Of a stretch of 64,000 nucleotides of DNA, positions 21,114 through 32,320 are shown one piece after another (the stretch's first letter is position 1; each line of letters opens with the position of its first letter). This DNA comes from Rhynochetos jubatus (Eukaryota; Chordata; Aves; Eurypygiformes; Rhynochetidae). The position numbers and the translations under genes were made by a program. The notes beneath the pieces are model-generated. The model searched no databases. It was given only the letters and a program-made list of their open reading frames with translations, and was not told where the DNA came from. Location: NCBI GenBank assembly GCA_027574665.1, contig CM050690.1, forward strand, positions 37,043,165 through 37,107,164. The letters run 5' to 3'.

Positions 21114-24015
21114 TCAGCCTGGATCTGCCAGAAAAAAACGTAATTTTCAGTTCCATTGTGTGAAAACATTTTGAGCTTTGATTTGTTAATCTTGACATTT
21201 GAAGACCCAGCATGTGGTTCCTATGTTCATTTTTTACGAGTATGCAATTCACTAGTATTAGAAAATGTGCAGATGTATCTTCTTCGGAGACTGGGACTGG
21301 GAAGAGAAATCTCAAGGGCGGTATCGTCTTCATGAGCAGCCACATGAATATGAAAAACCAGACCTCATTTTTATTTACAATACAGGACGTTTCTACTATC
21401 AACATTACATACAGGGACTGTGGCATAATTACACATAAGCTCAAGTGTTTTAAGTATTGCCTTTCCCTATGCAGCAGAAGGTGATGCTTTGGCAAATGCA
21501 AAGTGTATCAGAACACAGTGAAATGAAAAGACAGAAAAGTCTACTTTGAACATAAATTGAGGGGAGTTTCTCTTAAAGCAGCCTTCTAGATATCATTCTG
21601 GCTGAACCTAAAATGTGTCATGGAATAGGTGTAGTTAATTTCACAGCTAGAGAGAGGATAAAATTCAAGAAGTGGAATAAAAGGTTACTGAAATGTCCAT
21701 CCAGGAAAATAGTATGCAGTAAAATATATGTATCTTGAAGAAACCATACAGAATCCACATCAATATTTATGTGTTGGCCTATGTTCAACATGGTATCATT
21801 ATTTACTGGTGAAGTGGTTGAGAAAAATCCTACTTTTGAATATCTTCTTGTCTCTACTGTGCACTTCCACCTTTTCTTTGTTTTCTGTTCTCCTATGTAT
21901 TTATCCTTGTGACGTGCTCCTAATATCGCAGGAAGTTTGCCAGCTCTGGTTGCTGTGGAACACAACTGATGTCTGCCTTGCTGACACTTCTCCTGTGGCA
22001 AGGGGTAATTTTTAAGCAGCAGAGCCCGCACCTGCATGCACGTTGAATCTCGAACATCAGAGTCAGAAATTACAGAGACTCAGTCATTGCTTAATCTCTC
22101 AAAAGGAGAGTCATTTTGTAACTTGATTTTGGTAAATGAGAACTAGAATGAGAGAAGAAAGCTGTATATTTTCTTAAGAGGAACTAGAATGAAAGTCACA
22201 GTTTTGGCAGAACTGGAACAGAAAAGTCAACTTGTGTAAAGAATGAGAATTTTTTACAAAGTACTATTCAGTAAAATTTATTTTTACTGAATTTCATTGT
22301 TATACAAAGTCAAAAACTACATTGCATATATATAAAACTCCTTTCTTTATCCTAACAGTAAATTTCTATATAATATTTTCTTCAAAAAATGTGCATCTAT
22401 CTATTGGAAATAAGGTCTGAAGATGAAAATGTGAAACTTATGATCATGTTTTCTTTAAGAAATGAACAATGATGCACATGGAATAGAGTAAGAATTGATA
22501 TCAATTCATTATCATGGATATAAAATAGCACTCCTTTACTTGCTTCACCATTAATCGATTGAACACTTGCATGTCTGGATGCAAACTATATTTTAATGGA
22601 TGAAGAAGGAACACAACCCACTTAGTATGGTCAGTTCCAGTAACAAAACTAGGCCACAGAGAAACAGTGGAAAACAAGCAAGGGGGAGATCATGGGGGCT
22701 TGTGGTTAGCTGTGTCATCAGAGAAGATCTGATGTATTGACAATAATCGTACCAGGCAGTGAAAGAGGCAGAGATACTACCATGTTAAAAGGAGGGCAGA
22801 CAGATGGACAGACTGACTGACTGACCATAGAGGAGACAGAGAAGGTATGAACAAGAAAAATGAACTGGCAGAAAGGAAGTTTAAATCAATTGGGAAAAGA
22901 GGCAATTGAGAGGAGATGTGATATCAATATATAGATTAATGAATAAAACTGAAAAAAATGTTACTTAAAGAGTAATTCCTTGTTTTTCCTGTGGTTTATT
23001 TCCTGTGGTTTAAAACCTGTGGACCTTCCATGATATCAGCAAAAAACAGCCTAAAACTGAGTTAAGGAAATACTTTATCACGTGAAATCATTAATTCGTG
23101 GAATTTATTGTCATAGAGTGGAGATACCAAAATTGTCAAAGATTTGAAAACAATTGGAAGAAAAACAATACATCTAGGTACATTAAACACAAAGACAAGT
23201 CAGTCAACCATGTCTTTGTCTTGTTCTTACATTTTTTCCAAAAAATATATGCCAGTGACCATTGCCAGACATAGCATCCAGGGCTAAATGGAACTATTTT
23301 CAAAATATGTCTGGTTTGAATCCTTAGCTACTCAGCATTTTATAGGTATTCTTGATAAACAAATGATGATTTTGGGTAGGTTACAAAAGTGTCTGACAAC
23401 TACAGAGAAGGCCACAATATTTACAGTCTTATGTATGCCTTTATTTCCCAAAATAAGATGGTACAAAGCTGGGTGCTTCTTTCACCTCTAATGATCATTA
23501 ACAAAATGTGTAAGATATACATTTACAACTAAATCAGTGTTGGTATTTTAGGAGTTTCACTCTGGGGGCATGAAGTTATTAGGAAGTCAAAGTTTTAATT
23601 AAGCCGGGAATAAAGACCTGAAGAGGGAAATAACGAGGTAGAGAAGGAACATTATTTATCAAAATTTATCCACTTTCTTAAAAAGACAGAGCACAAGGCT
23701 TAAGAAGGAAAATGCAACATTTGATTCAGGATTTTGTTCTTCTAGATAATTAAAACTGAAAAATGCATCTATGTCAGGGGTAAGAATCCACTTGAAAATG
23801 AACAGTCAACACAGAGAGAGTATTTGTCTAAGATGTTTCACCTTGCCTGTTTCCATTCAATTAGAGAAAAAGCTGAAAGAAAACTGGCAGTATATTTTGG
23901 TTCACAGGAAACAGCCAAGTAGATGGCATAATTGCCATTATCTCAATTAGTTTGCAGGCAAATAAACATGATAAGCAGTGTATCAGCAAACTAGTGGAAC
24001 CAGAGTATGTCACAG
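21114..24015. other. 2.9 kb AT-rich DNA, nothing recognised
   Basis: No supported gene. Two overlapping open frames around 21106-21501 lack splice context or family resemblance. A short GACT-type run lies near 22800-22826. Confidence 0.4.
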
Positions 24016-24821
24016 TGTCGTGGTTTAACTCCGGCTAGCAAAATACCACGGAGCCGCTCTCACAAATCCCCCTCACCTCCTCCAGTGGAGGGGAAGAATC
24101 GGAGGAAAAAGAAATAAGGAAGCTCGTAAAATTGAGATAAGAACTATTTACTAATTAAATCTAAATCAATACATACAGGTACCACTACTAATAAATACTT
24201 AAAATAGTAGAAAATGAAACATATAGTACAATATGATACAATATGATACAATATGATACAATTTCCCACCATCCACTGACCAATGCACACCCAGATGTTG
24301 AGGGATGAAAGTCAGACCCAGAGAGCCCGAGAACCACAGCCCAAGAGCGATTGCAGCCCGAGAGCCGCGGCCTGAAGGCCGGAGCCCGGGAGCCTACGCA
24401 GCAGATTCCGAGCAAACCTTATCACTGATAACACGGCCAGAAAAGTCAAAACAATCCACCAGCTCCCACACGAATGAGCCAGCACAGGAGTTAGCAAAGC
24501 AGCTAACGCAGGAGGGTTAGCAAGTGCCCGGAGAGACGAGCAAAGGAGTAAGGGAGAGAGAGAGAAGGGAAGAGTAATGGCTACCGGACCCTCTTCCCCA
24601 CCCAAAGAGACCGGAACATGACGGACTATGGGATGAAATACTTCCTTGGTTAGTCTGGGTCAGCTACAGTATCCGAAGCGGACAAAAGACCTTGAGTTCA
24701 GTACAAGCCATCCCCAGCACCAGCTGAGGCCTTATCGATGTTTTCACTTACTGTCCAGCAACAGAGTTCCCTGGCAACCAGAGTAAAGGGAGTTAGCCCT
24801 TTCCTGACTGAACCCAGCACA
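24016..24821 (-). mobile_element. ERVL solo LTR, minus strand, perfect target duplication
   Basis: 806 bp, from TGTGCTGGGTTCAGTCAGG (at 24821, minus strand) to CCACGACA (at 24016), flanked by CACAG on both sides (24011-24015 and 24822-24826). It is the sister copy of the 9386-10181 solo LTR. The 10-bp length difference matches one extra ATATGATACA unit here (three units at about 24232-24261 against two in the 9.4 kb copy). Confidence 0.92.
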
Positions 24822-25300
24822 CACAGATAATCCTAAGTGTGTCTTCTTAATGAAAAATTGTTAGGTATTTTCTATTTCTACCTTCTACAGAGATCTAATG
24901 ACCCTTCCATTCATTAAAAAAAAACCAAACCAGAGTTTCCCTCAATCTACACAGGATATGCCATGCATCATTATACTGCTGAAGAGATTTCATAGAAATG
25001 TAAGTGGGATATTCCCAGCAGGAACTGTGTTTCTGCCAAAGATGGAGGCACAGTTATTCAAAAGTACACAGACAGCAAATCCATAAAGGTTTGGGACCTG
25101 CACAAGTGAAAAAGGTCTTCTGATATTTGGACTAGCCAAGGATCCACAAATTAAATAGCTAAAGACACTGGGAGGTTTCACTCACACTTTACACCCAGGG
25201 AGGCACTAGCAGGCTTCTCAGTTGATTACAGATCACAACCAAGTCCTGTTCTACTACGTGGGTCCTGAGGACTTACACATGATACACACAGTATAGTCAA
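24822..25300. other. short unique spacer between LTR and CR1
   Basis: No recognisable feature apart from the CACAG duplication at its left edge. Confidence 0.4.
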
Positions 25301-27080
25301 GTCATAGAATCATAGAATCCTAGAATGTTTGGGGTCGGAAGGAACATTAAAAATCATCTAGTTACAACCCCATTGCCATGGGCAGACACACCTTCCACTA
25401 GGTCAGGTTGCTCAAAGCCTCATCCAGCCTGGTCTTGAAGACAGCCAGGAAAGGGACATCGACAACTCCTCTCGGCAACCTGTTCCAGTGCCTCACCACC
25501 CGCTCTGTGAAGAACTTCCTGATATCCAGTCTAAACCTACCCGCTTTCAATTTAAACCCATTACCCCTTGTCCTGTCACTACAGGCCCTTGTAAAAAGTC
25601 CCCCCACCCTAGGTTTCTTGTGGGCCCCCTTCAGGTACTGGAAGGCTGCTATAAGGTCTCCCCGAAGTCTTCTTTTCTCCAGGCTGAACAAGCCCAGTTG
25701 TCTCAGACTTTCTTCGTAGGAGAGGTGCTCCAACCTTATGGTCATCTTCATGACCTCCTCTGGACTCACTCCAACAAGTCGATATCCTTCTTATGTTGGG
25801 GTCTCCAGAACAAGATGTAGTACTCGAGGTGGGGTCTCATGAGAGCAGCGTAGAGGAGGAGAATCACCTCCCTCAACCTGATGGCCATGCTCCTCCAGAT
25901 ACAGCGTAGGATATATTTGGCCTTCTGGGCTGCCAGCGCACACTGCTGGTTCATGTCCAGCTTTTCATCCACTATTCATTCAGGGCTGATCTCAATCCAT
26001 ACTCTGTCCAGCCTGTACTTGTTCTTGGGACTGCCCCGACCCAGGTGCAGGACCTTGCACTTGGCCTTGATGAACTTCATGAGGTTGGCACAGACCCACC
26101 TCTCCAGTCTGTCCAGGTCTCTCTGGATGGCATCCCTTCCCTCTCCCATGTTGACCGCACCACACAACTTTGTGTCATTGTAAATCTTGCTGAGGATGCA
26201 TGCAATCCCATTGTCTGTGTTGCTGACAAATATGCTAAACAGTGCTGGTCCCAATAATGAGCCCTGAGGAACGCTGCTTGTCACTGGTCTCCACTCAGAC
26301 CTCGAGCCGTTGACCACAACTCTTTGAGTGTGACCATCAAGCCGGTTTCTTATCCACCAAGTGGTCCATCCATCAAACGCATGCCAAGGTTGTAACCCCA
26401 TCATAGAAGGCCACTAGGTTTTTCAGGCAGGATCTGCCCTTAGTGAAGCCATGTTGGTTGTCACCAATCACCTCCTTGGTTTTCATGTGCTTAGCATGGT
26501 TCCCGGAAGGATATGCTCCATGATCTTGCCAGGCACAGGGGTGAGACTGACTGGTCTGTAGTTCCCAGGATTCTATATTTTTCCCTTTTTAAAGATGGGG
26601 GTAATGTTTCCCCTTTTCCAGTCAGTGGGAACTTCACCAGACTGCCATGACTTCTCAGCTATGATGGATAGAATTTTAGCAACCTCCTCTGCTAGTTCTT
26701 TCAGGACCCATGGATGTGTTTCATCAGGTCCCACGGACTTGTGCATCTTCATGTTCCTGAGGTGATCCCAAACCTGACCCTCTCTAACCATGGGTGGCTC
26801 TCCATCCTCTCAGTTCCTGCCCTTGCCTTCTGTGACTTGGGGTATGGCTTGCGAGTTTGCCAGTGAAGGCCAAGGCAAAATAATCATTGAAGACTGCAGT
26901 CTTCTTCATATCCTGGGAAACCAGCTCTCCCATTTCCTTCTGCAGAGAGCCCACGTTTTCCATTATCTTCCTTTTATCCCCTATGTACCTATAGAAACAC
27001 TTCTTGTTCCACTTGATGTTCTTGGCCAGGTTTAATTCTATCAGGGCTTTAGCTTTCCTAACCTTTCCTAACAACTCTTA
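25301..27080 (-). mobile_element. CR1 LINE, 5'-truncated, minus strand
   Basis: About 1.8 kb. On the minus strand it begins inside ORF2 upstream of RT (27080) and runs to the CR1 tail, whose inverted octamers CATAGAATCATAGAATCC lie at 25304-25321. It contains RT and the conserved ORF2 C-terminus in broken frames. 5' truncation is normal for LINEs. It lies head-to-head with the plus-strand CR1 starting at about 27620; the two share about 570 bp of RT sequence in inverted orientation. Confidence 0.92.
25398..27074 (-). pseudogene. CR1 ORF2 remnant: RT and C-terminal domain
   Basis: ORF2 normally encodes an endonuclease and a reverse transcriptase used for target-primed retrotransposition. Visible here on the minus strand: the pre-RT segment [17 protein letters not shown] (about 26990), WDHLRNMKMHKSVGPDETHPW (26770-26710), [14 protein letters not shown] (about 26620-26575), the RT block VPQGSLLGPALFSIFVS (about 26280-26230), and a 123-codon clean C-terminus down to 25398 with [20 protein letters not shown]. 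Several frameshifts separate the blocks, and the YxDD-type catalytic block reads as a degraded segment near 26170-26190. It is non-functional. Confidence 0.88.
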
Positions 27081-27619
27081 CTACTATACCTCTGCCTTTC
27101 TGCACCAGAACCCTTCAAATGTGACATAAGTGGGTCCACCCAGAAGATCTGCAATCTGTCTGAATGCTAAGCTATGTAGAAGTAGAAATTATTCCTGCTC
27201 TGATGCTTCCTTATGAGCTGTCACTGTGAGAGAACTGTCATGAAAAATTTGAGCTGAATTCTTGATTCAAAGCCCGGAGGACAAAGACCCTTTTGCTTGA
27301 AACCTGCCTCTGTGCTTTAAAGATGTGTATGTGACTGATGGATGGAAAGTTGGGCTACAGCAGCTGTAAGACACTCCACATAAAATGAAATACAGAAATA
27401 TTAAATGAGGGAGAAGAACTGAAGAAAGGTTACAAGGCCTGACTGAATAAATTAGAAGGAAAGTCTAATATGTGAGCTGAACATTATGAGGAGGATGATT
27501 GGTTGCTCTTTGATGAAGGAACAGGCCAAATTAATTGTCATAGAGAAAAGGAAAGATGAAGACTAAGATGAGATGGATGTTAGGGTCGTAAGTCCAATGA
27601 AGAACACAAGCTTTCAGCA
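27081..27619. other. spacer between head-to-head CR1 copies
   Basis: About 540 bp of non-CR1-looking sequence without open frames of note. It would be the loop-proximal spacer if the two CR1 copies paired. Confidence 0.5.
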
Positions 27620-27701
27620 GAGGATGGGGGAGCAGGGAACACAGGGCATGGTGTGTCAGAAGAGTGTGGCACAGCAGTTTGCATGGCAGTTTGCATGACA
27701 G

Positions 27702-28960
27702 TTGGCACAGGCAGGGCTAGCAGGTAAGGTGTGTGGGCAAGGCCTAGTGATGGTTACCACTCAACTGAAAGCTACTGACAGGAAAAAATGTGGTGATTCA
27801 GATGGTGGTCTCCCTCAGGCATGCAGCTGTCCAGGTCTCCAGCTGCAGGGAGTGCCTAAGCCTCTCACTAAGGGCAGCAGGAACAACCACTGTGTGAACT
27901 GTGACCAGAAGGATGATCTGTTCAGCCTGGTGACAGAGCTGCAGAAGGAAGTGGAAAGGCTAAGGAGAATCAGGGAGTGTGAGAGGGAGATAGATCTGTG
28001 GAGCCAAACCCTACCATCCCTAATGCAAAGGCAGCAGACAGAGGTCCCACAAGCAGCAGTGGATCCCATATCCTCTTACCACCAGGCAAAAGGAAGGGAC
28101 CTAAGAGATGGAGAGGAATGGAAACAGCTCCCTGATGGGGAGGTAGACACATCCCCTACTGACCCCCCTTCTCTTCCCAGTTGCCATTACAGAACAGACA
28201 TGGGTCTCTGGAAGTCGAGGGCCAGGCAATTGAGGTTGTAGAGGAAGGTCCATCCAAGGAGTTTCCTAGTACAACTCTATTAGCCCCATGATTTATGACT
28301 GCCTCTGTTAAAAAAAAAGGAGGGTAATTGTAGTAGACAATCCCTTTCTGAGGGGAACAGAGGGCCTAATATGCCAACCAGACCCACCACACAGGGGAGT
28401 CTGCTGCCTTTCTAGGGCCCAGGTTAGGGACAGTAGTAACAAACTCCCTGGTCTTGTGTGGCCCTCTGATTATTACCCACTACCGGTCATGCAGGTTGGC
28501 AGTGACAAGGTTGCTGAAAGAAGTCCAAAAGCCATCAAAAGGCACTTCAGGACACTGGGAGGACTGGTTGTAGGATCAGGAGCACAGCTAGTGTTTTCCT
28601 CAATCCCTCTAAGTGGCAGGAAGGATACTGGAAGGTACAGGAAAATGCATGTGATCAACATGTGGCTCAGAGGTTGGTACCAATAGTGGAATTTAGGGTT
28701 TTTCAATCATGGGCACTGGGTCTGCTGGCAAGAGAGGGTGTTCAGCTGTCTCAAAGGTGAAAAAGGTTTCTCACCCATGAATTGTCAGGGCTCATCAAGA
28801 GGGCTTAAAACTAGGTTTGAAGGGGGAATGGGACAAAATCACCAGTGACACCAACAGATGTCCAGAGCCTGAAATCATCAAAGGTCACTAGGAGAGCACC
28901 TGGCGAACCAAACAGGAATTCCAGCTGCTCCAGTCTGCATGCCAACATCATCGAGGGCCC
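27702..28960 (+). pseudogene. CR1 ORF1 (coiled-coil plus GDSL-like esterase), broken
   Basis: The first 180 codons are open (27702-28241) and carry a CVNCDQKDD zinc-like motif (about residues 64-72), followed by the helical TELQKEVERLRRIRECERE segment that in CR1 precedes the esterase domain. Downstream, other frames show VIVVDN at the position of the GDS nucleophile block (about 28325-28345) and later WPSDYYPLPVMQVGSDKVA (28458-28515). Several stops interrupt the reading. The intact first part makes it tempting as a gene, but every recognisable motif is CR1. Confidence 0.8.
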
Positions 28961-30540
28961 AGCTGAAATGTCTCTATGTGAACGCACAGAACATGGGGAA
29001 TAAACAAGAGGAGTTAGGGGGGTGTACATGCATGAGGGGCTGTGACCTCACTGGCATCGTGGAGACATGGTGAGATGGCTTCTATGGCTGGAGTGTCAGA
29101 ACGGAAGAATCTAGGCTCTTTAGGAAAGACAGGCAGGGGAGATGTTGAGGGGGTGTTGCTTTCTATGTCAGAGACCAGCTGGAGTGGGTGGAGGTCTTCC
29201 TGAGGGTTGATGAGGAGTTGACTGAGCTTAAGGGTCAGGATTAAACAGAGGGCAGGGAGAGAGGATACTGTAGTAGGAGTTTGCTACAGGCCACCTGGCC
29301 AGGACAAGCAAGTGGATGAGGTCCTCTACAGGCAGATAGCAGCAGCCTCATGTTCACAAACCCTAGTCCTTATGGGGGACTTCAACCACCCTGATGTCTG
29401 TTGGAGGGACAACACAACAGGGCACAAACAAGCCAGGAGGTTCCTGGAATGCGTCAGTGACAACTTTCTTCTCCGAGTGATAGAGGAGCCAATGAGGAAG
29501 AGTGCTATGCTGGACCTTGCTCTCACCAACAGGACGGGGCTGGTTGGGAATGTGAAGCTTAGGGGCAGCCTTGGTGGCAGTGACCATGATTTGGTGGAGT
29601 TCACGATCCTTAAGGAGGTGAGGAGGGTGCGCAGCAAGCTTGCTACCCTGGCCTTCAGGAGACCAGAATTTGGCCTCTTCAGGGAACTGATTGGCAGAGT
29701 TCCATGGGATGAACCCCTGGGCGGGAAGAAAGGCCCAAGAAAGCTGGATAGTATTCAAGGATCTTCTCCTCCAAGCTCAGGAGTGATGCATCCTGATGAA
29801 GAGGAAGTCGGGTAAAAATGCCATGAGGCCTATGTGGATGAACAAGCAGCTCCTCAACAAACTGGGGCACAAAAAGGAAGCCTACAGTGGGTGGAAGCAG
29901 GGACAGGTATCCTGGGATGATTACAGAAAAATTGTCTGTGAAGCCAGGGATCAGGTTAGGAAAGATAAAGCCCAACAGAATTAAATCTGGCCAGGGACAG
30001 CATAGTCAACAAGAGCTTCTACAGGTACACAGGTGACAAAGGGAAGATAATGGAAAATGTGGGCCCTTTGTGGAAAGAAACAGGAGAGCTGGTTTCCTAG
30101 TATATGGAGAAGGCCAAGGTGGTCAATTATCTTTTTGACCTGGCCTTCACTGGCAAGCTCGCAAGCCATAGCCCCTGAGTCACGGAAGGCAAGGGCAGGA
30201 ACTGAGAGGATGGAGAGCCACCCATGGTTAGAGAGGATCAGGTTTGGGATCACCTAAGGAACCTGAAGGTACACAAGTCTATGGAACTTGATGAAACACA
30301 TCCATGGGTCCTGAAGGAACTGAGGATTAGATTGCTAAATCTCTATCTGTCATATTTGAGAAGTCATGGCAGTCTGGTAAATTTCCCACTGAATGGAACA
30401 GGGGAAACATTACCCCCATCTTTAAGAAGGGGAAAGAGGAGCGTCCAGGGAACTCCAGGCCAGTCAGTCTCACCTTTGTGCCTGGTAAGATCACGGAGTG
30501 GATTCTCTTGGAAACTGCTAAGACACATGAAAACCAAGGA
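28960..30540 (+). pseudogene. CR1 ORF2 remnant: endonuclease and N-terminal RT
   Basis: Starts with LYVNAQNMGNKQEEL (about 28970). The apurinic-type endonuclease is best preserved in an open 168-codon stretch (29312-29815) with the catalytic motifs MGDFNHPDVCW (residues 22-32) and GGSDHD (about residues 88-93). RT follows in pieces: the [14 protein letters not shown] region (about 30020-30060) and WDHLRNLKVHKS, then DETHPWVLKEL (30246-30320). In-frame stops lie upstream of the endonuclease, for example TGA in the ETW*DGFYGW context near 29071. Not functional. Confidence 0.85.
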
Positions 30541-30547
30541 GGTGACT

Positions 30548-32278
30548 CGTATCACACTACAGTATCCAGAGCTGGGTTTTGTAAGGTGGTGAATTATTCA
30601 GTCTTTGACTAGAATCTCTTACTGGAGGATCATAAAGCATGGTTGGACAACTGTTGTAGAGGAGGCTAAGGTTAAGAGCTCTGAAGTTTCACCCTGCAGC
30701 AGGTAGCAGAATGCTTGGAGATTGTCACTGTAAACAATGCATGCTACTTTCATGTTTTACTTTGCCATTCAACTCCCTGAGCATTAGAAACTGTTGGATT
30801 GGAAAGTTTTTTTATAAGGCCTCTTTCACCAGGATAGAGAAGTGTTCTATCATAGATGGAGAAAAAAGACATAAGGTTGCATATTATTGTTAGGAGGTGT
30901 GGGGAGTTGTCAAGTTTCGTATTTGAAAACAATGAAAATGCAATGTAATCAAAGCTTCCAAAAGGAAATTAAATCAAAATGAAACTGCTACTTCCATTTG
31001 CTTTTTAGTAATACAGCCAAAGTGAGTGGAATACACATACATAACTGCTCCTGTCTGAAAAATAATATCAGAACTTAAAGCCCATATACATATATGCAAC
31101 TTGATCCTCCTAGGTGCTGGCAACTGACTTTAAGTGCGACTCACACGCTAAATTCTCCAGACATAGACCTCCACAATGTTTTTATAAATGAATTGAATTA
31201 ACCTGAGCTCTGTAAATGAAAGTCCAGATGAATATGCAAAGTTCACAAAAAATTACAGTTCTAAGAATATTCTTACCAAAAGGTAGAAAACAGTACAAAG
31301 AATGATGCACTTTTTTAGGTTTCCATATCTCAAATGACTCTTTATCAGTTGTATTATATTTGAAAGCACTGGCAGCTGTTACATATCTCTTTCAGGAGAA
31401 AAGGGACATAGGAAGTTGTATTAGAATAGTAGATGATCCTAATACTTGCTTTACAGGCTTTAGTCTGCCTTGATCTGTGAAGGCAGCCACCACACTCCTT
31501 TGAGTTCCTCCTTAAGCTGCAGTTGGTTTTATATGTTGTGATATATCATTTTTGTTTCTTGGGTGGGATTTCTTTGCCCAAGTATCTTGGATACTTCAGT
31601 GTATCTTGACTACAGCTGCCTCTTAAGAAGAGGACGGTCTCTTTGATGAGGTCACAAATTCCAAAGGTTACCTTAAATTTAAATGGCCATTTAAAATTTA
31701 AAACCTGAATTACTTTTCTAAAAGGATTGAATATTAAATTGTGATCATTCCTGTTTGGCAAATTTAGTTGAACAGATATTTACTGTAAATTCTGAGGAGG
31801 GTTCTGTCCACATTCGTAGCAAATTAATTTAAAAATTACAATGATGGTAGTTTCAAAACTTTTTGATTGATGACCAGATTTTGATATCTTTACACACATT
31901 TAGCACAAATTAATGCAGGTCATCTTGAAGCTGCTTATGTTCTTTTGTAATTCTTCTGGTTAGATGCAGTAAAAAGTGTTCCAAAAGGAACATTATCCAT
32001 ACAAATTATTCAGTTTAAGACAAGAAACCAACATAGAGACTGTGCAAATAACAGGTTTGTGATCAAAAAAAAAAAAAAAATGTTGAAACAACATGTCATT
32101 TTAACACTTTCTATATCTTGAACCTGCAATTTTCTCACTTTATAGGTCATTCATAAACCACAGGATTTATCAGGCTGAGATATGTCATCATTCCGTACTT
32201 TTACTTCTCTTAAAACATCAGTTTCAAAATAAGCTAAATGATAAACTTTTTTCATTGCTAAGAAATATTTCCTTCTAA

Positions 32279-32320
<42 letters not shown>

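Larger units (their letters stand above)
27620..30547 (+). mobile_element. CR1 LINE with near-complete 5' half, truncated at its 3' end
   Basis: It starts in CR1 5' UTR (repeated CAGTTTGCATG-type phrases at about 27670-27710), then runs through ORF1 (27702 to about 28960), the endonuclease part of ORF2 (about 28960-29800) and the first third of RT (to about 30540). After AAAACCAAGGAGGTGA the sequence leaves CR1; in the 25-27 kb copy the same point continues into the next RT block. The 3' UTR and tail are missing, which is the reverse of normal LINE truncation, so a later deletion or rearrangement is implied. Confidence 0.9.

Noticed and set aside
21106..21501. Overlapping ORFs on both strands next to the ERVL provirus; one frame looked protein-like.
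   Set aside because: An in-frame stop lies just upstream and the candidate acceptor lacks a pyrimidine tract; outside the provirus boundary with no retroviral motif.
22799..22826. Short GACT repeats considered as a CRISPR-like or regulatory array.
   Set aside because: Only three to four tetranucleotide units, without spacers; simple microsatellite.
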